Below are positions 1 to 19,268 of a DNA stretch of 64,000 bases, piece after piece. Source of the stretch: Lepus europaeus. Its lineage: Eukaryota; Chordata; Mammalia; Lagomorpha; Leporidae. Both the position numbers and the translations under genes were made by a program. The stretch's first letter is position 1. Every line of letters starts with the position of its first letter. The DNA is taken from contig NC_084828.1 in NCBI RefSeq assembly GCF_033115175.1, positions 93,745,388-93,809,387 on the forward strand, read 5' to 3'. Under the pieces are notes generated by a model. The model worked only from the letters and a program-made list of their open reading frames with translations, had not been told where the DNA came from and searched no databases.

Positions 1-208
1 CATTTTGGCTGGAATTCAAGGAGGCAAGGGGAAGAGCCTCAGGATGGGGACAGCCTAAAATCATTTTTGTTTGTCTAAAGTGTATCCGAGTCTCAGCTAC
101 TGACCAGCAACAACGGGTCATTGGCTCAACAAACAGTTATGGAGCACCTGCCATACCTGGCAAGCAGTGAATGATACCGGCAAAAAACGCTGATTTTCGG
201 AGATTACA

Positions 209-511
209 TTTTTTTTTTTTTATTTGACAGGTAGAGTTATAGACAGTGAGAGGTCTTCCTTCTGTTGGTTCATCCTCCAAATGGCCACCACAGCCGGCAC
301 TGCGTTGATCCGAAGCCAGGAGCCAGGTGCTTCTTCCTGGTCTCCCATGTGGGTTCAGGAGCCCATGCACTTGGGCCATCCTCCACTGCCTTCCCAGGCC
401 ACAGCAGAGAGCTGGACTGGAAAAGGAGCAACCGGGACTAGAACCGGTACCCATATGGGATGCCAGCGCCGCAGGCGGAGGATTAACCAAGTGAGCCATG
501 GCGCCGGCCCC
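209..511 (-). mobile_element. C-repeat SINE
   Basis: Starts with a T run plus atttgacaggtagag and ends with gagccatggcgccggcccc. Imperfect flanking repeat agattacat / agagatacat. Confidence 0.85.
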
Positions 512-549
512 AGAGATACATCCAAACTGACTGATCTTCAAGCCTCATC

Positions 550-1535
550 TTGAAATCTAAATGCAGATATGTTGATTTACAAAACAAATCAGAATGGACA
601 ACTGACCCAACAAATACAAATGAAATGATGTCCAACCTCACTCAAAATAAGAGAAATCCAAACTGACACTACACAGCTTTTTCTCTTACAGATTGGTAGA
701 AGGCCCAAACTGCTACCAAAGCACACTGCTGGTGAGGCTATCGGGAAACAAGCACTCTTGTATTTAGTTGGTGCCAGGACCAAATGGCACCTTGTCTTTG
801 AACCGCAACTAAGCACTATCTCTGAGTCCCACCAGGGCCCAGCAGCTTGCCTGTGGGTTCAACGTCATATCTCACTCCACAGGAATTACATCCAGTTCAA
901 ACCACTCACCCAACTTTGAGAATGAATTCTAAGAATTAATCTAAGCTCATAAAGATATAAACAGAAAGAAGGATGCCTGTTGCTGCATTACTTGTAATTG
1001 CAAAAAGATATACAAAAAAATCTGAACATTTATAATAGAGAACTGGTTGGGCCGGCACCGCGGCTCAATAGGCTAATCCTCCGCCTTGCGGTGCCAGCAC
1101 ACCGGGATCTAGTCCCAGTCGGGGCGCCAGATTCTGTCCCGGTTGCCCCTCTTCCAGGCCAGCTCTCTGCTGTGGCCAGGGAGTGCAGTGGAGGATGGCC
1201 CAAGTGCTTGGGCCCTGCACCCCATGGAGACTAGGATAAGCACCTGGCTCCTGCCTTTGGATCAGCGCGGTGCGCCGGCCGCAGCAAGCCGGCCGCAGCA
1301 GCCATTGGAAGGTGAACCAACGGTAAAGGAAGACCTTTCTCTCTATCTCTCTCTCTCACTGTCCACTCTGCCTGTCAAAAAAAAGAAAAAAGAAAGAAAG
1401 AAATAGAGAACTGGTTGGAAAAAGAATGACATGCTCACACTATGGAATACTATGGAATCACTGAAAATAGCTCTGTTTGTCTCCATTCCATCACACATAA
1501 AATAAAAATCAAGTTGCTGGGTTGGGGGGGGGGGG
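550..1535 (+). mobile_element. Old L1-derived 3' region, split by a SINE
   Basis: Stretches such as gctggtgaggctatcgggaaacaagcactc and ctatggaatactatggaatca resemble the 3' part of old mammalian L1 elements. The SINE at 1051-1401 interrupts it. A run of 13 Gs ends it near 1536. Confidence 0.6.
1051..1401 (+). mobile_element. Young C-repeat SINE with perfect 17-bp target duplication
   Basis: Full length (gccggcaccgcggctcaat... to ...ctgcctgtc plus an A-rich tail). The flanking direct repeat aatagagaactggttgg lies at 1034-1050 and 1402-1418. Confidence 0.93.
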
Positions 1536-2158
1536 GCAGCATTGTGGTGAAGCAAGTTAAATTTCTTCCCATGCCCGGCGCCGTGGCTTAACAGGCTAAT
1601 CCTCCACCTTGCGGCACCGGCACACCGGGTTCTAGTCCTGGTTGGGGCGCCGGATTCTATCCCAGTTGCCCCTCTTCCAGGCCAGCTCTCTGCTATGGCC
1701 CGGGAAGGCAGTGGAGGATGGCTCAAGTCCTTGGGCCCTGCACCCACATGGGAGACCAGGAGAAACACCTGGCTCCTGGCTTCGGATCAGCGAGATGCGC
1801 CGGCTGCAGCGGCCATTGGAGGGTGAACCAACGGCAAAAAGGAAGACCTTTCTCTCTATCTCTCTTTCTCACTGTCCACTCTGCCTGTCAAAAAAAAAAA
1901 AAAAAATTCTTCCCATATCACAGTGCCAGTTCGAGTCCCATCGACCCCACTTCTGATACAGCGCCCTGTTAATGCACACCCTGGGGAGAAACAGATGAAG
2001 GCCCAAGCACTTGGGTTCCCACCAGCCACATGGAAGACCTGGATGGAGCTCCTGGCTCCTGGTGTGAGTCTGGCCCAGCCCTGGGTGTTACAGCCATTTG
2101 GGGAGTGAACCAGCAGATGAAAGATCTCTCTTTCGTAATCTGTTCTTTTTGTTTCAAA
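1536..2158 (+). mobile_element. Older C-repeat SINE interrupted by a younger one
   Basis: The head is at 1536-1572 (cagcattgtggtgaagcaagttaa). The body resumes at about 1917 (cacagtgccagttcgagtccc) and runs to the tail near 2158. The gap is filled exactly by the young SINE at 1573-1905. Confidence 0.82.
1573..1905 (+). mobile_element. Young C-repeat SINE nested in an older one
   Basis: Full-length young type with an A tail (1891-1906). Flanked by ttcttcccat at 1563-1572 and 1907-1916. Confidence 0.9.
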
Positions 2159-2239
2159 ACTTACAGGAAGATAGTGAAAACCACACATACATAATTACAA
2201 ACACACACACACAAGTAACATAAAAAGTTAAAATCCTCC

Positions 2240-2552
2240 TCTCCAGTGGTGTGGCCCAGCAGGTTAGGTCACTGTCTGTCTGAAGTGCTGGCATCCCATA
2301 TGGGTGCCGGTTCAAGTCCTGGTCGCTCCACTTCCAAAACAGCTCCTTGCTAATGTGCCTGGGAAAGCAGCAGAGGATGACCCAGGTGCCTGGGCCCCTG
2401 CACCCACATGGGAGACCTGGATGAAGCTCCTAGCTCCTAGCTTTGGCCTTGCCTAACCCTTGTCATCATGGAACCAGTGAATGGAAGATCTTTCTCTTTC
2501 TATCTGTAACTCTGACTTTCCAATAATAAATAAATAAAATTTTTAATAAAAA
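2240..2552 (+). mobile_element. C-repeat SINE
   Basis: cagtggtgtggcccagcagg head through gcatcccatatgggtgccgg to the ccaataataaataaataaa tail. Confidence 0.85.
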
Positions 2553-2662
2553 CCCTCCCCCTATTTCTCTCACCTTACCCCATCTCCTGGGGTTATGACC
2601 ATTACTAATGATTTGGCTGACATTGTTTTCATTTTTCTCCTTAGTTTATGTAGCCAGATCTA

Positions 2663-2698
2663 GACACACACACACACACACACACTGAAACACACACA
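2663..2698 (+). repeat. (CA)n microsatellite
   Basis: About 12 CA units, then an interrupted short CA run (gaaacacacacat). Confidence 0.9.
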
Positions 2699-2824
2699 TA
2701 AGCATATTCACATACAAACATGGAGTTGTGCATGTAGACAACGCGTTGTATGATTACACGGTGGTACTCCAAAGCCAGCCTCCTCTTAGCTCCCATTCCA
2801 GCTCCAAGTGATTTCCCAGCTGGC

Positions 2825-3000
2825 AGGTTACTCAACCTCCCTCTGCCTGGACTTCATCTTTGAATTGGGATAATAATAGCATTACCCCAAAAGGTTGTTG
2901 TGACAATTAAATGAGTAGTATATGAAAAAGCCCTTGGTTGGAACACCATTTAACCCACATGGTCAATGTTGGTATTATTAGCTGTTATTGTGATGATACA
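2825..3000 (+). mobile_element. MIR SINE
   Basis: ctcaacctccctctgcctgg ... gggataataatagcattacc ... ggttgttgtgacaattaaatgag follows the MIR core order. Confidence 0.75.
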
Positions 3001-3008
3001 CTTTGTCT

Positions 3009-3280
3009 ATGATTTTTTTTAAAAGATTACATATGTATGTATTCCTTTATTTGAAAGGCAGAGTGACAGCAAGGGAGTCTTCCATCTGCTGGTTCACTCC
3101 CCAGATGACTGCAATAGTAGGGGTGCTGGGCCAGGCTAAAGCCAGGAACTCCATCTGGGTCTCCCACATGGGTGGCAGGGGCTCAAGTGCTTGGGCTACC
3201 TTCTGCTGTTTTTCAGGAAGCAGAGCAGCAGGGACTCCAACCAGGACCCAGAAGTGGCTTAATCCCCTGTGCCTACACAA
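3009..3280 (-). mobile_element. C-repeat SINE, 5' truncated
   Basis: Tail taaaagattacatatgtatg... and body (ggtctcccacatgggtggcag). The head is cut at the junction with the next SINE. Confidence 0.8.
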
Positions 3281-3684
<404 letters not shown>

Positions 3685-3795
3685 AATTTTAAGGCCTGGG
3701 TCTACTACTCCTACAAATGCCTTCTGCTGGGAATTCACTGTTCTCCGAGGTCCCCAGAATCCTCAAAAACTTCTAAAACAGAAGTGTTGTGGAAC

Positions 3796-4092
3796 CCAGG
3801 TGAAGCCTCTGCTTGGGACTCCTGCTGCACATATGGGAGTGCATGGTTCAAGTCCCAGTACTTCGTACCCAGCTTCCTGCTGATGCATATCCTGGATGTA
3901 GCAGGTGATGGTCCAAGTCCTTGGGCCCCTGCACCCACATGGGAGACCTGGATGAAGCCCCTGGCTCCTGGCTTCAGCCTGGCCCAGCCCTAGCTGTTGC
4001 TGGCATTTGGGGGAGTGAACCAGCGGATTGAATATCTCTCTCACTCTGTCTCTGTTGCTCTGCAGTTCAAGTAAATGAAAATAAACCAACAT
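3796..4092 (+). mobile_element. C-repeat SINE, diverged
   Basis: ggtgaagcctctgcttggga, then ggtccaagtccttgggcccc, to the tail gttcaagtaaatgaaaataaa. Confidence 0.75.
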
Positions 4093-4103
4093 TAAATGTT
4101 TCC

Positions 4104-4469
4104 TGTTAAGAAACTGGCGGTTTTAGCCAGGTGGCCACATGGACCAACCTCTGTCAAGCTCCACCCCCATCCTAAAGGGATCTGTTGCTCCTGCTTCCCT
4201 GCCCGCCCTCTGGCAAAGTTTTAAAAGGGCCTGTTCCTGAACACGTGCTCTCTTGGTTCTTCTCTCTAGCCTCCTTCTCTGGCCTCTGCTCTCTTGGCTC
4301 ATCTCTTCTTCTCGTCTCTCTTCTCTCTCCTCTCTGTCTCTCTCTTACAGTCTCCTCTCTTTTTCTCTGTTCGCCCCTTCTCTCCGGTCTACTGAGTTTT
4401 CCCCCAATAAGCCCTTTCCCTTACTCCGGTGTTCAGTGTGTTTTGTGACACTAACATTAATATATAACA
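4104..4469 (+). mobile_element. Solo long terminal repeat of an endogenous retrovirus
   Basis: A 366-bp element begins TG (tgttaag) and ends CA (ataaca). It is flanked by a perfect 5-bp duplication tttcc (4099-4103 and 4470-4474). Inside are a TATA-like gttttaaaagg near 4217, a CT-rich middle, and an aataagccctttccc polyadenylation-type segment near 4405, which sets the + orientation. No internal retroviral genes adjoin it, so it is a solo LTR. The family was not identified. Confidence 0.8.
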
Positions 4470-4474
4470 TTTCC

Positions 4475-4862
4475 TACAATCGGGCTTACTTTCCCTTCCC
4501 TCAAACTTCCCCCTTCTGTGTGCCTGCACAACTCAGTAGTTCTGGCTAAGCACCCACACCTTTTTTTTTTTCCCCCTTTTTCTGCCTATTCATTCGCAGG
4601 GCAGTTAAATACCTTCCTTTACCGCATCGGTTCATTTATAAAACACTCACTGAGCTGCCTTTCGCTTCTCCAGGTTAAGCTTTCCTAAAGCAACGGGTGT
4701 CCGCCGAGCACCTGCTTTGCCTGGGAGAAGGAAGGAATGACAGAGCCCTCCGTCCCACAAGAGAGCCGCGGGAGCCCAGCCAGGAGCAGGGACCCGCCAC
4801 GTGGAAACCCGGCCCCGCGAACTCCAACTCCCGACGTGCACCGCGGGCGGCGCAAAGGGCGC
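4475..4862. other. Sequence between solo LTR and minisatellite; no gene seen
   Basis: AT-rich to 4640, including a T run at 4561-4571, then increasingly GC-rich. No coding frame with homology and no recognised repeat. Confidence 0.5.
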
Positions 4863-5128
4863 CGGGCCTCGCCCCCACGGGGCCGCCCCTCGCGGGCTCG
4901 GCGCTCCTCTCAGCCTCGGGCCTCGCCCCCACGGGGCCGCCCCTCGCGGGCTCGGTGCTCCTGTCAGCCGCGGGCCTCGCCCCCACGGGGCCGCCCCTCG
5001 CGGGCTCGGCGCTCCTCTCAGCCTCGGGCCTCGCCCCCACGGGGCCGCCCCTCGCGGATCGTCCGCCTCTCAGCCTCGGGCCTCGCCCCCAAGGGGCCGC
5101 CCCTCGCGGATCGTCCGCCTCTCAGCCG
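4863..5128 (+). repeat. GC-rich 54-bp minisatellite, about five copies
   Basis: Units start at 4863, 4917, 4971, 5025 and 5077, each opening cgggcctcgcccccacgggg. The first three are 54 bp. The last two are about 52 bp and share an altered end (cgcggatcgtccgcctctc). Because 54 is a multiple of three, all frames stay open through the array, which makes spurious repetitive ORFs. It lies about 0.9-1.15 kb upstream of the EIF2B5 ATG. Confidence 0.95.
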
Positions 5129-5451
5129 CGGCGCCTTTCCCCGATACGTGCTGCGCCCCTTCAGCCTCGGGCCTTTTCCTGCTCAGTTTCCCGCTGCTCT
5201 AGGGTCCTCCCCCCATCTCCTTTCCGCCCAAGATGCTGCGTAGGCTGATAGGTTCAGAATGAATCCATGAATACATCCTAGACATTGTTGTCCCCACAGG
5301 AGCCGGCAGGAGGCGTAGGGAGCCGTGAAGACAGAGCAGGTCGCACTTGCTAGCTGGGTGGACTTCCTTCGAGGTGTTTGTGGAACGAATGAGTGAGAAG
5401 TCTTGCAGATAGGTGACGGGTCAACCGAGTTCAGGCTTGCTCCGTGCCTGG

Positions 5452-5591
5452 CCCACAAACAGCGCTCAGTAGGATTCCCACTCTCCCAACTGTGAGCCCC
5501 CGCGGGGGAGGCGATGTCTGACCCACAAACAGCGCTCAGTAGGATTCCCACTCTCCCAACTGTGAGCCCCCGCGGGGGAGGCGATGTCTGA
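5452..5591 (+). repeat. Perfect tandem duplication, two 70-bp units
   Basis: 5452-5521 and 5522-5591 are identical over 70 bases (starting cccacaaacagcgctcagta, ending gcgatgtctga). It lies 420-560 bp upstream of the EIF2B5 start codon. Confidence 0.97.
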
Positions 5592-5689
5592 CTCGGTCCC
5601 GGCGTCCCAAGGCGCCGGGTTCCATTAGGTGACCAGACTGACTGGGGAAGCCTACAATTGTTAACAAGGGCGGAGAAACCAGTGGGCGA

Positions 5690-6014
5690 CTACGGATCCC
5701 GAACAGCCCCAGCCCCTTCGCGGCACCCACAAGTCCCATCATGCCGCAAACATCTCGGCTAGTCCACGGCCAAACCGGGGCCTGAGCCAGCTGCAACCCC
5801 ACCTGCGCCTCCGCTGGCTGCGCCGCGCCTCGCGCCCTCCCGCCTGGGACCTGCAGTGGGACCGGTAAGCGCTCGGGCGGGACGCATGCGCACTCCTCCT
5901 CCCTCGCCCCCTCCCTCCCGTCATTCCTGCGCGTTTCAAGTGTGAGGTCCTTTTTGTCCCCTACTGCTTGCGGTGTCTGTTTCCTCGCGGAAGTGGTGAC
6001 GGCGAGAGACGAAG
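5690..6014 (+). promoter_or_regulatory. EIF2B5: EIF2B5 CpG-island promoter and 5' UTR
   Basis: GC-rich, CpG-dense, TATA-less stretch running into exon 1. Visible sites are an NRF1-like palindrome cgcatgcgca at 5883-5892, an ETS core cggaagtg at 5988-5995, and a YY1-like AAGATGGCGAC that overlaps the start codon. The transcription start is probably within about 60 bases of the ATG but cannot be fixed from sequence. Confidence 0.75.
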
Positions 6015-14689
<8,675 letters not shown>

Positions 14690-15031
14690 CTGAAGTCACA
14701 TGCTGCCCGCGTCCTGGGGCTCTGAGTCATTGTCCTCCTGGTTCCTGGGCCAGGGACAAGTGCGGAGCTGGTTGTGGAAGGATGAGTGACCACCGTCCTG
14801 TGACCCAAGGAGCAGAGGCCGGAACTACAGTATTCACACCGCCAGCAACCATGTGCCTCCCGTCCCAACTGGGGCGCTGGGATGAGAGAAGTCGGACTAG
14901 AACAAAGCATCTGCTAGGGAGGAGCTGGGCAGGCCTGCGGTTGGAGGAGGGCCAGAGGAACCTGTGTGCTCAGCTCTCCCTCAGGGAACAGCAGAGAGCA
15001 GCTGGCCTCTCTGCTGCTTGTATTTGTTAAT

Positions 15032-15037
15032 ATTAAA
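15032..15037 (+). terminator. EIF2B5: EIF2B5 poly(A) signal ATTAAA
   Basis: ATTAAA lies 343 bases after the stop codon in 'tgttaatattaaaaaag', followed by a GT-rich segment (gagaagtgtatg). The 3' UTR is therefore about 14690-15055. It is short and shows no repeats. Confidence 0.75.
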
Positions 15038-15407
15038 AAAGAGAGAAGTGTATGATTTCTCTGCAGCTCTGACTTACCAGCCATTGGCGTCCGGATCCTG
15101 GGACTCCCGAACACCTGAAGGAGAGGGACGGGGAGCTGTTCTCGCCACTAGGGGGCACTGTAGTGCCTCGCCACTTAACCACCCGTCGCCATGACTCACA
15201 GATGGTGTAGAACCTCGATTCTTTCCCAGCATTTGTGATCCATTTGTGGTCCTGAGCCTATTTCCACAGGGGGCCCTGGTCTAAACTCTTCTGCCAGAGG
15301 GTGACAATGTCTAGCAGATGGAAACGGCCATTACCACTAGTCCTGTCAAGGAGGCCGGGGTGGCTCTTCATCTTAAAGATACAGAAATCTGCTCAAGGTC
15401 CATACTC

Positions 15408-15411
15408 AAAA

Positions 15412-15482
<71 letters not shown>
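15408..15482 (+). repeat. A-run plus (TA)n(TG)n(TA)n microsatellite
   Basis: 13 As, about 12 TA, 6 TG, then about 13 TA, directly abutting the tail side of the minus-oriented SINE at 15483. The microsatellite probably grew in that SINE's A-rich tail. Confidence 0.93.
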
Positions 15483-15485
<3 letters not shown>

Positions 15486-15760
15486 GGCAGAGATCCAGAG
15501 AGAAGGAGAGAGAGAGATCTTCCATCTGGTGGTTCACTCCCCAAATGGCCACACAACGGCCAGGGCTGGGTCAGGCTGAAGCCAGGAGCCAGGATCTTCT
15601 CCCAGGTCTCCCATGTGGGTGCACTGACCCAAGCCCTTGGGCCAATCCTCTACTGCTTTTCCAGGCACATTAACAGGGAGCTGGATCAGAAGTGGAGCAG
15701 CCAGGGCTCAAGCCAGCACCCATATGGGATGGCTTAGCCTGTGCCACAGCGCTGGCCCCT
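15483..15760 (-). mobile_element. C-repeat SINE
   Basis: gaaaggcagagatccagaga to gtgccacagcgctggcccc. Confidence 0.87.
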
Positions 15761-15899
15761 TGCATAACCCTTAAAGAGGAAAGCTAGGGACTTAACCCTC
15801 AGAATCCAGAACTTTCTCAAAGAGGCAAATACAACCCAAAGTCAGTAATGGAACCCTGAGAACACAGGAGATCCTGTGAAATGTTTTAAATATAGAGCG

Positions 15900-16125
15900 A
15901 GTGGCTACTGTTTGATGGGCATTTTGCTATTTGCTAAATACTTGTCATGTGTTATTCCATTTAACCCTCATATCAGCCTATGAAATTAAGTGATAAGCTT
16001 CATTTCTAGATGAAGTGCCTGCAGCTCAGAGAAGTCTCAAGACTGGTAATGGACAGAAGCGGGAGCTGATGCTAAAGTCAGGCTCTACCGTCTGTTACTT
16101 GCTCAACCACGAAACAAGCCCTTCC
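15900..16125 (-). mobile_element. MIR SINE
   Basis: tgtgttattccatttaaccc ... gatgaagtgcctgcagctcag ... gctgatgctaaagtcaggctc, in reverse MIR order. Confidence 0.65.
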
Positions 16126-16715
16126 CTCTTATCTTTTGAACTCTGTTACCTCATGTTGACACTTAAACTGCCAGTTGTCTCTGTGTAACAGGTGGCTGAC
16201 ACAGAGGAACATCAATAGTTAAAGCGGTTGCCTTCATTTCGGCTGTGTGGGAAGGAGTGAGCTGAAGCGTTGAGCTGAGCACACTGAACTCCATGTGGGC
16301 ATGTGAAGCGTTACTGAGGATTTATTTCTAAAGAAGGGAGAACATGCTGGCCAGGGTTTGGCATCATTTAGTGTCCCTTGTTCAGTAAATCTGTTTTGAT
16401 CTGAGTCGAGTGCCTGGAGAAGACATGAAGGTTATGGCCTGGACCTAATGGGGCAGTTAAATCCAAGTAACTGTAAACATCTCTGGCCTGTACCAGATGG
16501 GTGGCAGGGGTCACAGTGACCTCTGCAGCTTTTCAGGAAAGAGATCTGCTTCCGGTGGGTGATTAGGGAAGACTGCCACGTGTGATGCTGGAGTGTCCTG
16601 AGAGATAGGAAAGGTTACAAGGGCACATCCACAGCAAAGCAAAGTGTTTTCCAGTTAAGTACATCAGCTTTCTCGCTTGCTCCAAAAATCCCATTACAAT
16701 AATAGAAAAGGAATT
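16126..16715. other. Intergenic sequence downstream of EIF2B5; nothing recognised
   Basis: No conserved reading frame, RNA gene or recognisable young repeat. Confidence 0.4.
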
Positions 16716-17031
16716 ATTTTTTTTTTTAAGATTTGTTTATTTATTTGAAAAGCAGAATTAGAGGACAGAAAGAGAGGTCTTCCATCTATTGGTTTACTCC
16801 CCAAATAGCCATATAGCCAAGGCTGGCCAGGCTGAAGCCAGGAGCCAGGAGCTTCTTCCGGTCTCCCCATGTGGGTGGTAGGGGCCAAGGATTTGGGCCA
16901 TCGTCCACTGCTTTCCCAGGCACATCACTAGGAGCTGAATTGAAGTGGAGCAGCTGGACTTGAACCAATGCCTATATGGGAGTCAACACTACAGGCAAGC
17001 AGCTTAACTAACTGTGCCACAGCATTGGCCC
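16716..17031 (-). mobile_element. C-repeat SINE
   Basis: ttttttttttaagatttgtttatttatttg to ctgtgccacagcattggcccc. Confidence 0.88.
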
Positions 17032-17111
17032 CAAGGAACGACTTTCCTAAAAAAGCACTTGACTGGATAAGGAAAGAGAAGTGACAATGGATGAGAGACA
17101 TTATTTTGGGA

Positions 17112-17790
17112 AGTGAAAAATAGTGACCCAGGCACTAAAGCTGTGGAGTAGCAGATTAAGCCACAGCCTGCAATGCCACATCCATGTGGGTGCTGGTTCA
17201 AGTTCTAGCTGCTCCACTTCAATCCAGCTCCCAGCCCCTGCTGATGTGCCTGGGAAAGCAGCGGAGGATGGCCCAAGTGCTTGGGCCCCTGCACCCATGT
17301 GGGAGACCCAGAAAAAACTCCTGGCTCCTGGGTTTGGCCTGGCCTAATCCCAGCTATTGTGGGTATTTGGGGAGTGAACCAAGAAGTGGAAGATTCTCTC
17401 TCTCTCTCTCTCTCCCATCTTTCCTTCTTTCTCTCTCTCTCTCTTTTTTTTTTTTTTTTCTAAACCAGGCAGAGTTAGACAGTGAGAGAGAAACAGAGAG
17501 AAAGTTATAGCCAGTGAGAGAGACAGAGAGAAAGGTCTTCCTTCCGTTGGTTCACCTTTCAATGGCCGCTGCGGCCGGCGCATTGTGCTGATCCAAAGCC
17601 AGGAGCCAGGTGCTTCCTCCTGGTCTCCCATGTGGTGCAGGGCCCAAGCACCTGGGCCATCCTCCTCTGCCCTCCTGGGCCACAGCAGAGAGCTGGATTG
17701 GAAGAGGAGCAACCGGGACTAGAACTCGGGGTGTGGCGCCAGCCTCCTCTCTTTTTATAAGTCTGCCTTTCAAATAAATATTTAAACTAA
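17112..17790 (+). mobile_element. C-repeat SINE interrupted by an opposite-strand young SINE
   Basis: The body runs 17112-~17445. Its tail (tctgcctttcaaataaatattt) reappears at about 17758-17790. The gap is the minus-oriented young SINE at 17444-17733, inserted in the CT-rich 3' region. Confidence 0.82.
17444..17733 (-). mobile_element. Young C-repeat SINE nested in the preceding copy
   Basis: T run, aaaccaggcagagttagacag, to ggactagaactcggggtgtggcgcc. The head part is shortened. Confidence 0.82.
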
Positions 17791-18469
17791 AAAGAAAAAG
17801 TAAAAAAACTGACTTAGCAGAGTAAGGTGGGCTCTGTCTGCCAGGATGGTTATTAACAGAAGTTGGTGTACCCTTTGGCAACCTAGAGAAGGCTCTGAAC
17901 CTCACAGGAGGGTAAGGAGAGGGAGGGGATGGTGGGGGTTTCAAAGGTTTGTAGAAGAACTTGGCCTCTAAGGTCCCCTCCAGATCTGACCCAGCTAAGT
18001 GATTACTGCTGTTCTCCCCTGCAAGAGACGGGAGCTTCAGGCTCTTAGGAAATACTTAGGGTTTTCTAAACCCAAATGTCATAAGTTTCCACACTGACAA
18101 CTCCCCCTCCCCAGTCGCTGGCATACTGAATGGAAAAGCCCATGAAATTTCAGAACGTCGGGGGAGAATTTAAATACCAGAGCTTCTGGCCTCAGCAGCT
18201 GCCATGGTGGGATTGGGGATGAGGGATTACATAAAAAGTAAGGAATTAAGTGAAAGCACGTGAGTGGTGAGACGCTGAACCTCAGCACACACTAACTTAC
18301 ACCTTTCAGGCAAAAACAAGCTGAACCTCTGCAGGAAAAAAAAGGCCTATGAATGCAAACAGTTTGGTTTTCTTGACAAAACTTTCTTCCACTTACTACC
18401 CTATGGCAAAGCCTATTAATAAACCTTGTACATAGCTTCCAATCAGCTTTTTAGTGTCTTACTCTTAAA
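17791..18469. other. Intergenic sequence; no gene or clear repeat seen
   Basis: No convincing coding or RNA signal. AATAAA-like strings occur near 18418 but have no gene upstream. Confidence 0.4.
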
Positions 18470-18479
18470 TGTGAATAGA

Positions 18480-18833
18480 CAGGTCGGCGCCACGGCTCAC
18501 TAGGCTAATCCTCCGCCTGCAGTGCCGGCACCCCGGGAACTAGTCCCGGTTGGGGCGCCAGATTCTGTCCCGGTTGTTCCACTTCCAGTCCAGCTCTCTG
18601 CTGTGGCCTGGGAAGGCAGTGGAGGATGGCCCAGTTGCTTGGGCCCTGCACCCGCATGGGAGACCGGGAGGAAGCACCTGGCTTCTAGCTTCGGATTGGC
18701 ACAGCGTGCCGGCCACAACACACCAGCCATAGCGGCCCACTTGGGGGATGAATCAACGGAAAAAGGAAGACCTTTCTCTCTGTCTCTCTCTCTCTCACTG
18801 TCTAACTCTGCCTGTAAAAAAAAAAAAAAAAAA
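18480..18833 (+). mobile_element. Young C-repeat SINE
   Basis: gtcggcgccacggctcacta to ctctgcctgtaaaaaaaa. Flanked by gtgaataga at 18470-18478 and 18834-18842. Confidence 0.9.
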
Positions 18834-18842
18834 AGTGAATAG

Positions 18843-19168
18843 ATGGGCCGGTGCTGTGACATAGCAGGTAAGCAGCCTCCTGCAGTCCAAGCATCCCATA
18901 TGGGCACTAGTTCAAGTCCTGGCTGCTCCACTTCAGATCCAGCTCTCTGCTATGGCCTGGAAAAGCAATAAAAGATGGCCAAAGTCCTTGGGTCCCAGCA
19001 CCCATGTGGGAGACCTGGAAGAAGCTCTTGGCAGCTGGTTTCAGATTGGCCCAGCTCCAGCCCCCAACTGTTGTGGCCGTTTGGGGAATGAACCAGTGGA
19101 TGGAAGGTTTTCTCTTCTAACTCCTCCTTTCAAGTAAGTAAATAAATCCTTAAAAAAAAAAAAAAACC
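18843..19168 (+). mobile_element. C-repeat SINE
   Basis: tgggccggtgctgtgacata to tcaagtaagtaaataaatcc plus an A run. It directly follows the preceding SINE. Confidence 0.87.
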
Positions 19169-19268
19169 TAGAACTGAGGGACAGAGAAAAAGATGGCTAG
19201 TATGGTTATCTTTTAGAATTGTACCTATGAAATACATGAAATCTGTTCACTTTATATTAACAAAAAGT

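Noticed and set aside
4675-5248. Overlapping repetitive open frames of 121-183 codons
   Set aside because: They are produced by the 54-bp minisatellite, whose unit length is a multiple of three.
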